This document shows positions 21,227-27,923 of a DNA stretch of 38,017 nucleotides, piece after piece. A program made the position numbers and the translations under genes. The first letter of the stretch is position 1. The number at the start of each line of letters is the position of its first letter. Source of the stretch: a virus; IMG/VR virus record IMGVR_UViG_3300043548_000309, positions 1 to 38,017 of that record, one strand, 5' to 3'. The notes under the pieces were generated by a model. It was not told the origin of the DNA and ran no database searches. It saw only the letters and a list, made by a program, of their open reading frames with translations.

Positions 21227-22783
21227 ATGACAGACATCCAAATCTGCAACCTCGCCCTCGCCCGCCTCGGTGATTCCCGCATCACCGCACTCACGGACGC
21301 GACCGCGCAGGCGCAGTATTGCTCTCTGTTCTACACGCAGACGGTCGAGGAACTCCAAGCCGAGTTCGATTGGCAGTTCTGCCGCAAGCAGGTTTCCCTC
21401 ACCAGCGGCACGGCCCCGCTCACCGGCTATTCCACGCAGTATGCCCTGCCCACTGATTTCATCCGGGCGATCCGCCTTGGCAACATCGACGCCAGCGAGA
21501 ACTTCGGGAATTGGGAAATCGTCGGAACTAACCTCCATACGAACCTCACCTCTCCGGTCGCGCTCGACTACATCGCCAATATCACGACGCCCACCTCGTT
21601 CCCGGCGATCTTCACCGAACTTCTTTCGATCAAACTCGCCGCCGTCCTCGCGATGCCTCTTACCGGCAGCAAGGACTTGTTCACCCAACTTGCCGAGGTC
21701 TACGGCGCGACATTGCAAAAGCCCGCGTTCCTTCACGCCACCGAGCGAGTCGGAAGGCAACGCGCCACCAATTCCATCTCCACGCAGGCCGACATCGTCC
21801 GGCTCGCGATCCTTAAGACCGGCACCGCCGATGGCTACAAGCCCAACGGACAAGCCGCGATGCTGGGCAATTCGTTTTTCGATCAAGCCCGCAACGAACT
21901 TCTTTCGGAGTTCGATTGGTCGTTCGCCCGCACCTCGGCCTCGATCACCGCCGATGCGGTAGACCCCGTCACCGGCTACGCCAGACGCTATGCCCTGCCC
22001 GCTGGGGCGCTCACCGTGCTTCGGGTCAACGAGGTCGATGCCAGTGAGAATTTCTCGGTCTGGGAGGTGGTCGGGGGATTCATCCACACCGAAGCCGCCT
22101 CGCCGATCCTTGCGGAGTTCACCACGACCGTTACCGACATCACTAGATTCCCTGCGATCTTCATCGACCTTCTTGTGAACAAGATCGCCATGCGCCTCGC
22201 CATGACGACCGGCGATGCGGGCCGCATGGAGATTCTGGCCAAGGAAACGGAATTTGTTTTCCAGAAGCCGGGATTCGCCAGAGCCATTGAGAAGACCGCA
22301 CCCGTCCGAGCCAACGCCGCCATGGGCGTCTCCGAAATCTGCCGCCAAGCCATCCTCAAGGTGGGTAGCGCCGAGGCATTCAAGCCTTACGGGGAGCCGA
22401 TGGCCATCGCGACTAGTCTCTTTGACCAGACGCGCAACGAACTCCTCGCCGACTTCGATTGGCAATTCGCTCGCGTTCAATCCTCCCTCGCCGCAGATGG
22501 AACGCCTCCCGCCTTCGGCTACACCACACGCTATGCCCTGCCTAGCGGCACGCTCAAGGTTCTTCGCGTCAATGGGGTGGACGAAGACGAGAACTTCGGG
22601 AATTGGGAAATCGTCGGTGGGTTCTTGCACACGAATTTCACTTCGCCTGTCAAGGTCGAGACGACGGTCATCGTTTCCGACGCCACCAAATTCCCGCCGG
22701 TCTTCGTGAATATGCTCACGGTCACCCTCGCGATGAAACTCTCCCAACTCATGGATTTCCAAGCCGCCCCAGCCGCCCGCTAA
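21227..22783 (+). CDS. Tail tubular protein A, three tandem modules
   Basis: A 518-residue protein built of three T7 gp11-like (TTPA/gatekeeper) modules of about 180 residues: residues 1-184, 185-368 and 369-518. Each repeats the same landmarks: a helix IxxxALxxxG, EFDWQF(C/A)R, the YALP(T/A/S)(D/G) strand, ENF(G/S)xWE(I/V)VG, and FP(A/P)xFxxLLxxK(I/L)A. A typical TTPA has one module. A 29-bp stretch in module 1 (21497-21525) is identical in module 3 (22590-22618). The third module lacks its last helix, which is encoded right after the TAA in the same frame at the start of the next gene. Forms the tail tube ring below the portal. Confidence 0.85.
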   Translation: MTDIQICNLALARLGDSRITALTDATAQAQYCSLFYTQTVEELQAEFDWQFCRKQVSLTSGTAPLTGYSTQYALPTDFIRAIRLGNIDASENFGNWEIVGTNLHTNLTSPVALDYIANITTPTSFPAIFTELLSIKLAAVLAMPLTGSKDLFTQLAEVYGATLQKPAFLHATERVGRQRATNSISTQADIVRLAILKTGTADGYKPNGQAAMLGNSFFDQARNELLSEFDWSFARTSASITADAVDPVTGYARRYALPAGALTVLRVNEVDASENFSVWEVVGGFIHTEAASPILAEFTTTVTDITRFPAIFIDLLVNKIAMRLAMTTGDAGRMEILAKETEFVFQKPGFARAIEKTAPVRANAAMGVSEICRQAILKVGSAEAFKPYGEPMAIATSLFDQTRNELLADFDWQFARVQSSLAADGTPPAFGYTTRYALPSGTLKVLRVNGVDEDENFGNWEIVGGFLHTNFTSPVKVETTVIVSDATKFPPVFVNMLTVTLAMKLSQLMDFQAAPAAR

Positions 22784-24541
22784 ATGAAGACCGAGGAACT
22801 TTTCAAAGAACTCCAGTTCCTCGCCGGGAAGCCCGCATTGAAAAATGCGGTCGAAACCCGCGCCTCCTCGCGCCCCTCCTCCGCCCTCACCGAGGACGAA
22901 CTCTGCCGCCAAGCCATCCTGCGCGTTGGGACTGCCGAGCAGTTCGGCCCCTCCTCGCAGGCGATGCTCCTCGCCAAGTCCCTCTACCCGCAGGTTCGCG
23001 ATGCGCTACTTCTCGCCGGATCGTGGACATGGGCGATGAAGGCCACCACGGTCACCGAATCCCTCCCGCGCCCGGAATACAAGTGGGCCTACCGCTACGC
23101 GATCCCCGCCGACTGCCTGCGCGTCTTCCGGGTCAACGATTACGACTACTCGACCGGCGACTCGGCATGGGAAGTCTCTGGCAACTTTGTCCTCACCAAT
23201 GCCGATTCCGGATCTCCCGCATGGGTCACAGGTCGCACCTACGAGGTCGGCAATGCCGTTTCCAACAACGGCGCGGTTTACCGCTGCCTGGTTGCCGGAT
23301 CGACCAAGCAACCCGGCGTGTCCGCCAGTTGGACGACCGATTGGGATATCTGGCTCGGCTCGGCGATCACGCTGGAATATGTTCGCAAGGTCACCGAGGT
23401 CACGGCTTTCGACTCGCTCTTCATAGACCTCCTCACGGCTAACCTCGCCGCCAAGCTCGCCGTCCCGCTGACCGGCGATGCCAACAAGGCCGCGCTGCTC
23501 GCAAAGGAAACCGAACTCCTCGGAAAAAGCCCCGCCATGCGCCGGGACTCCACCGAGCGCAAGGGCCGCATCAAGCCTGCGTGGATGTCCTCCAAACTCG
23601 TCTCCTCCCGTAATGGCGGCGATGGGGTCGATGCCGCGCAGGTCAGCGGAGGCGGTCCCGCAGGCGGCGTCAGCTACCCCTCACTCCTCGTCACCGTGGG
23701 ATCGGTTACCAACCTCCCCACCGGCTCCACCCCAACGGTCACCAACACCGGAGCCAATGACACCGCCGTTCTGAATTTCGGACTCCCCCAAGGCCCAGCG
23801 GGAACGGTCAATGTCGGCACGACCACCACCGGGGCCGCAGGCACGAACGCCAGCGTTGCCGCCACCGGCACCCCGGAGAACCGCGTTCTTAATTTCACCA
23901 TCCCTCGCGGAGACCAAGGTATCCAAGGCATTCAAGGATTGCCGGGAACCACCGGAGCCGTTGGCCCCGCGAACACTCTCGCAATCGGCACGGTCACCGC
24001 TGGCCCCACCGCAGCCGCCTCGATCACCGGCACCGCCCCGAACCAGACGCTCAACCTCACCCTCCAGCAGTCCGCGCTCCTCTCCTCGGCGAAAACCACG
24101 CTGACCGGCAACGGAACGCTCAAAACATTTACCGTCTCGGGCCTCAAATCGAGCGACCCAAACCATGTCATCGTCTCGATCAACGGCGTCGTGCAGGAAC
24201 CCACCGCCGACTACCTCGTCAACCAAGGCGCTGGCACAATCACTTTCACCACCGCGATTCCAAACAACGCAAAGATCGTCGTCGTCGCGCTCGGCCTCTA
24301 CTCGCCAACCACCCAGCGTGACCCGGACAACTACATTCACTCCTTTGCGCTCAACACCGCAGGCACCTTCAGCTACTACGGACTGCTCCTCAATTCCGAC
24401 ATCCCCGCCACTGGCTCCGCCGCCGCCGTGGCGAAGTGGACCATCACCCGTTCCGCCCTTTCCGCCAACGGAACCGTCACTGCCACCGCCAAGGCGACCA
24501 ATGTCGCGTGGACCAACCGGGAGACCGCCACCTACGCATGA
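22784..24541 (+). CDS. Tail protein: TTPA module 4, carbohydrate-binding-like insertion, collagen-like fibre
   Basis: A 585-residue protein. Residues 1-36 resemble the closing helix of a TTPA module (TEELFKELQFLAGKPALKNAVE, compare MEILAKETEFVFQKPGFARAIE in module 2). Residues 37-265 are a fourth TTPA module (LCRQAILRVG, YAIPADCLRVFRVN, AWEVSGNF) with an inserted CBM5/12-like segment WVTGRTYEVGNAVSNNGAVYRC. Then come collagen-like stretches (GDQGIQGIQGLPGTTGAVGPAN) and a C-terminal beta domain (YYGLLLNSDIPATG). ATG 22784 directly follows the TAA 22781-22783 in the same frame. It ends with an ATGA overlap. Probably links tube and fibre. Confidence 0.75.
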   Translation: MKTEELFKELQFLAGKPALKNAVETRASSRPSSALTEDELCRQAILRVGTAEQFGPSSQAMLLAKSLYPQVRDALLLAGSWTWAMKATTVTESLPRPEYKWAYRYAIPADCLRVFRVNDYDYSTGDSAWEVSGNFVLTNADSGSPAWVTGRTYEVGNAVSNNGAVYRCLVAGSTKQPGVSASWTTDWDIWLGSAITLEYVRKVTEVTAFDSLFIDLLTANLAAKLAVPLTGDANKAALLAKETELLGKSPAMRRDSTERKGRIKPAWMSSKLVSSRNGGDGVDAAQVSGGGPAGGVSYPSLLVTVGSVTNLPTGSTPTVTNTGANDTAVLNFGLPQGPAGTVNVGTTTTGAAGTNASVAATGTPENRVLNFTIPRGDQGIQGIQGLPGTTGAVGPANTLAIGTVTAGPTAAASITGTAPNQTLNLTLQQSALLSSAKTTLTGNGTLKTFTVSGLKSSDPNHVIVSINGVVQEPTADYLVNQGAGTITFTTAIPNNAKIVVVALGLYSPTTQRDPDNYIHSFALNTAGTFSYYGLLLNSDIPATGSAAAVAKWTITRSALSANGTVTATAKATNVAWTNRETATYA

Positions 24542-24876
24542 CGACGATCACCGAATCCAACATCACCCAGCAACTGGACTTTAGTCAGTTCCAGATCGTC
24601 TTGCCCGATGACAGCATCAAGCAACTCGTCATTTATCCCTCCCGGGCCGATTTTCCAGAAGTCGGCAAAGAAGCCCGCATCTACCTCGCGCAGGATAGCG
24701 GATCGCTTTGGCTTTGGAATGGCAGCACTTACCAGCAAGCCGCCGATCTCCCCGCGACCTTTTCCGATACGCCGCCCGCACAACCCTACACCGGCCAGCG
24801 ATGGACCACTCCTTTTGATCTCACGACCTACGAATGGTTCGCAGGCGCGTGGGTCGAAAAACCAACCAACAACTAG
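24538..24876 (+). CDS. Small tail-associated protein
   Basis: A 112-residue protein, beta-rich, with the phrase YLAQDSGSLWLWNGSTYQQ (a 'surface-display' strand motif common in phage fibre/attachment proteins) and WTTPFDLTTYEWFAGAWVE. Coupled by ATGA to the preceding tail protein and followed by fibre genes with similar W-G phrases, so it is probably part of the adhesion apparatus. No specific family. Confidence 0.6.
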   Translation: MTTITESNITQQLDFSQFQIVLPDDSIKQLVIYPSRADFPEVGKEARIYLAQDSGSLWLWNGSTYQQAADLPATFSDTPPAQPYTGQRWTTPFDLTTYEWFAGAWVEKPTNN

Positions 24877-24890
24877 AAAACACTACTACC

Positions 24891-25760
24891 ATGGCAGCTA
24901 TCTCCTTCCCATCCAGCCCCGCGCTGAATGACATCCACTCCGTCGGTTCCCGCAGTTGGAAATACAACGGCACCGCTTGGAAACTCGTCCCTCGCACAAC
25001 CGATGCGGTTGTCGAAGGTTCCAACAACCTCTACTACACCAACGCCCGGGTGGCCTCGGCCCCAGCCGTCACCGCTTTGGAATCCCGCGCAGGCGCGATT
25101 GAGAGCGACATCACCGCCATCGAGTCGGCAGCGTCGAGCCTCACCAGCCGGGTCGGCACCGCCGAGGGAGAAATTGATTCTCTCCAATCCGGCCTCTCCA
25201 CCGCACAGAGCGGCATCACCGCGCTCAATGTTCGCGTGGACGATGTCCTTTCCAATGTGGATGGCACCGCCCTTGATTCGCTATCGGAAATCGTAACCGC
25301 TTTCCAAGCTGCGGATTCCAACCTCAACGGAGCCATTTCCAGCCTCGCTGGTGCCGCCTCCACGAACCTCGCCAATGCCGTTTCCTCGCTGGAAGCCGCC
25401 GATGCCGATTTGGCCTCGGACATTTCCGGCCTCGACACCCGCCTCGGCACGGCGGAAGGCGAAATCAACACGCTCCAGAGCGACCTCGACGCCGCCGAAT
25501 CCGCCGCCAGCACTTTGGCCGGTCGGGTAACCAGCGCCGAAGGGGATATCGATTCGCTGGAAGGCCGCGCCTCCTCCTTGGAAGGCGGCCTCTCCACCGC
25601 GCAGTCGAACATTTCCTCCCTCGAAAGCGGCAAGCAAATCAAGGATGTCATCTCGACAACCGCCCCGTCCCACACCGCCGGTCTCCGCTGGATCGACTCT
25701 ACCGACATGGCAGAGTATGTCTCCTACAACGGAGCCTGGGTCGAAATCGACAAGCAGTAA
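24891..25760 (+). CDS. Coiled-coil tail fibre protein
   Basis: A 289-residue protein: a small N-terminal module (FPSSPALNDIHSVGSRSWKYNGTAWK), then about 180 residues of heptad-like repeats of the type S-x-L-x-S/T-R-x-G-T-A-E-G-E-I-x-S/T-L-Q-S, a trimeric coiled-coil stalk, and a C-terminal strand segment (TAGLRWIDSTDMAEYVSYNGAWVEI). The same N-terminal module occurs in the next gene. Leader AAAACACTACTACC is A/C-rich without Shine-Dalgarno. Likely host-recognition fibre or its stalk. Confidence 0.75.
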   Translation: MAAISFPSSPALNDIHSVGSRSWKYNGTAWKLVPRTTDAVVEGSNNLYYTNARVASAPAVTALESRAGAIESDITAIESAASSLTSRVGTAEGEIDSLQSGLSTAQSGITALNVRVDDVLSNVDGTALDSLSEIVTAFQAADSNLNGAISSLAGAASTNLANAVSSLEAADADLASDISGLDTRLGTAEGEINTLQSDLDAAESAASTLAGRVTSAEGDIDSLEGRASSLEGGLSTAQSNISSLESGKQIKDVISTTAPSHTAGLRWIDSTDMAEYVSYNGAWVEIDKQ

Positions 25761-25766
25761 AAAACC

Positions 25767-26159
25767 ATGTCCGCCCTCGCGTTTCCATCCACCCCGTCAG
25801 TCAACGACACCTTCACTTCCGGCAATCGGAAGTGGAAGTGGACGGGAGCGCGTTGGCAGGTCATGCCCGTCACCATCCCGGCCTCTCGCCTCTCTGGCGA
25901 GGGGGCGGAGATGGGCGACATCCTCGTCTTCGACGGCGAGGCATGGTCCCCCGTCCCCCTCACCGAGGGCGGTTCCACCATCGCCCGCGCCGCTTGGGAT
26001 GAACCCTACCACTACTACGGCACCGCCCCCACCGGCACCGCCGAATCCTCCACCGGCTGGACGATCACCCGCATCACCACCGATGCCGATGGGTCGGTCA
26101 CGGCCACCCAATCCGCAGTCGGCGCGTGGTCTTCCAGAACCTCACTTTCCTACAGCTAA
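25767..26159 (+). CDS. Small tail fibre protein with shared N-terminal module
   Basis: A 130-residue protein opening FPSTPSVNDTFTSGNRKWKWTGARWQV, homologous by eye to the opening of the upstream fibre. The C-terminal part (HYYGTAPTGTAESSTGWTITRI) is similar in style to the C-terminus of the 22784 protein (AAVAKWTITR). Probably an attachment or fibre-tip component made by module duplication. Confidence 0.65.
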   Translation: MSALAFPSTPSVNDTFTSGNRKWKWTGARWQVMPVTIPASRLSGEGAEMGDILVFDGEAWSPVPLTEGGSTIARAAWDEPYHYYGTAPTGTAESSTGWTITRITTDADGSVTATQSAVGAWSSRTSLSYS

Positions 26160-26180
26160 AAACTCAAATCCACCACCACC

Positions 26181-26465
26181 ATGCAAGCATCCACACCACT
26201 CCAAATCGACGGCAAAACCTACGACCGCTGGTCGCTCAATCTCGCCATCACCGGCTTCTACAAGCCAGACGGCCAACCTGACGCCAATGTCGCCATGTCC
26301 CTCATCCCGACCCGCATCGAAGACGGCGTGGTTGAGCAGGCAGGCATCGAACACCGCAAAGCCGTCGTCCTCGGATCGCTCTCACAGGCCAGTGCTGAGG
26401 AGCAGCAAGCCATCGGCGCGATCCAAGCCGCCCTCCAAGCCTACCTTGTCGCGAAAGGACTCTAA
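26181..26465 (+). CDS. Small hypothetical tail-region protein
   Basis: A 94-residue soluble protein: beta-rich start (MQASTPLQIDGKTYDRWSLNLAITGFYKPDGQPDANVAMSL) and a C-terminal helix (SAEEQQAIGAIQAALQAYLVAKGL). Preceded by an A/C-rich leader with no Shine-Dalgarno. Probably a small structural or chaperone-like component of the fibre region. Confidence 0.55.
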   Translation: MQASTPLQIDGKTYDRWSLNLAITGFYKPDGQPDANVAMSLIPTRIEDGVVEQAGIEHRKAVVLGSLSQASAEEQQAIGAIQAALQAYLVAKGL

Positions 26466-26468
26466 GCC

Positions 26469-27740
26469 ATGGCGACCTATTACGCTCGAAAAGCGGGAAA
26501 CATCAACGCCAGCGATGTCTGGGCGACCACGCCCAGCGGCACGGCCTCGGCGGTCACATTCGCCACAGGCGATGTCCTCATGGCCAATTCCTTCGCCATC
26601 ACCGTCAATGTCTCGACCAACCTCGGCGCGACAGGCGAGGTGCGAAATGACACGACAGGAGGGGCGACCGCAGGCGGCTCGTTTGCTTTGGCTAATGGAG
26701 TGACACTGACGGCCAATGTGTTTGTGGGAACCGCTCCGACAGTGGTGTGCGTCACATTTTCTGGGGTGTCTGGAAACACCGCGAACATCGTTGGCAACTG
26801 CACAGGCGGCACAAATAATGCCGCCGCAGTGCTAAATTTTTCAACCGGCACGCTCAACATCACCGGCAACTGCACGGGCGGAACAGCCACTCCAGGCGCT
26901 GTAAACTTTTCAACCGGCACGCTCAACATCACCGGCAACTGCACAGGTGGCAATGGAGCCAACGCATTTGGCGCCAGTAACGCAACCGGCGTGTTAAACA
27001 TCACCGGCAACTGCACAGGTGGCTCAATCGCAGGGGCCGTCGGAGCAAGCAACGCATCAACTGGCACTTTGCTGATCGACGGCGTGATCCAAGCCAGCGA
27101 ATTTGCCGCAGGCGTCGGCGGCGCGAACCGCGCCCAAGTCACCCTTCTCACCGGCCCATTCCTCATCTCGCCAACCTTCGGCGTCAATCCAATCGCCAAT
27201 GTCGCATGGCGCTGGGCCTCCGCGCTTAACAACCAAACCTACATCGAAGTCGGCACGCAGACGCTACTGCAAAAGCGCAACCTCGTCACCCCCGACAACG
27301 CCACCAATTTCCCCACCGCCAGCGATGTCCGCAGCGGCACCGCCTACGGCATCGCAGGAGTTCTAAGCGGCACCTGTGTGGTCCCGAACCCGGCGCAGGT
27401 CGCGGCGGGAACCCCCGTCGATAACACGTTCGGCACGCTCGCTTACGCCACCGCCTCCGAAATCGCAGCGGCGGTGCGAACCAACTTAGCCACCGAGCTA
27501 GGCCGCTTAGATGCCTCGGTGTCCAGCAGGCTCGCCCCTAACGGCACACTGGCCGTTGTAACCACGCTGACCAACGCTCCGAATGTTCCGAGTGCAGTGC
27601 AAATCCGCGCTGAAATCGACAGCAACTCGACCCAGCTTGCGGGTATCAAAGCGAAAACCGATCTACTCAACACGACTCGACTCGGCCAATGCACGACCAC
27701 AGAAATCCTCGGCAATCTTCTTGCTCAAGCGAACTCCTAA
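26469..27740 (+). CDS. Tail spike/adhesin with beta-helix-like repeats
   Basis: A 423-residue protein. The N-terminal part (YYARKAGNINASDVWATTPSGTAS) is a jelly/beta module. Residues about 95-205 contain repeats of the type LNITGNCTGG with period about 23-25, which suggests a right-handed beta-helix or Gly-rich solenoid. The C-terminal part carries ASEIAAAVRTNLATELGRLDASVSSR, a recurrent trimerising segment of phage adhesins, and a final helix. Likely a receptor-binding or depolymerase-type spike; no catalytic residues assigned. Confidence 0.65.
   Translation: MATYYARKAGNINASDVWATTPSGTASAVTFATGDVLMANSFAITVNVSTNLGATGEVRNDTTGGATAGGSFALANGVTLTANVFVGTAPTVVCVTFSGVSGNTANIVGNCTGGTNNAAAVLNFSTGTLNITGNCTGGTATPGAVNFSTGTLNITGNCTGGNGANAFGASNATGVLNITGNCTGGSIAGAVGASNASTGTLLIDGVIQASEFAAGVGGANRAQVTLLTGPFLISPTFGVNPIANVAWRWASALNNQTYIEVGTQTLLQKRNLVTPDNATNFPTASDVRSGTAYGIAGVLSGTCVVPNPAQVAAGTPVDNTFGTLAYATASEIAAAVRTNLATELGRLDASVSSRLAPNGTLAVVTTLTNAPNVPSAVQIRAEIDSNSTQLAGIKAKTDLLNTTRLGQCTTTEILGNLLAQANS
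26838..27030 (+). repeat. Tandem DNA repeats in the spike gene
   Basis: A 38-nt segment at 26838-26875 recurs exactly at 26907-26944 (period 69); its core ACATCACCGGCAACTGCAC is also present near 26998 (period about 75), with a diverged copy near 26786. Near-identical DNA, not only protein, implies recent duplication and capacity for repeat-number change in the spike. Confidence 0.8.
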
Positions 27741-27922
27741 TGAATAGCGACCAACTCAAATCCGCAGCCACCGGCCTCGTCGGCAGCGCCACCTCCATCG
27801 GCGCGGCGATTTACTCCATGCTTCCCCACTTGGAAGCGTGGATGCGATTCGCCTCCGTCACGGTCGGGTTCGCGGTCGGCCTCGTCACCCTCGTCAAAAT
27901 CCTCCGCGATCTGAAAAAGTAG
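27740..27922 (+). CDS. Small membrane protein, holin-like
   Basis: A 60-residue protein with two hydrophobic helices (about 7-27 and 35-56) and a short charged C-terminus (RDLKK). The layout fits a small class II holin, yet it lies between a spike and the tail tubular B gene, far from the endolysin. The start ATG overlaps the preceding TAA by one base. A second candidate holin, or a membrane component of the injection machinery. Confidence 0.55.
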   Translation: MNSDQLKSAATGLVGSATSIGAAIYSMLPHLEAWMRFASVTVGFAVGLVTLVKILRDLKK

Positions 27923-27923
27923 C

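Noticed and set aside
21224-22912. Antisense open frame of 562 codons
   Set aside because: It is exactly opposite the TTPA gene; its apparent repeats simply reflect the three sense modules.
26780-27030. CRISPR-like array
   Set aside because: The repeats are in frame in a spike gene, spacers are coding and of protein-repeat length, and no cas genes are present.
26469-27740. Diversity-generating retroelement target in the spike
   Set aside because: No reverse transcriptase and no template repeat with adenine-specific substitutions are seen.
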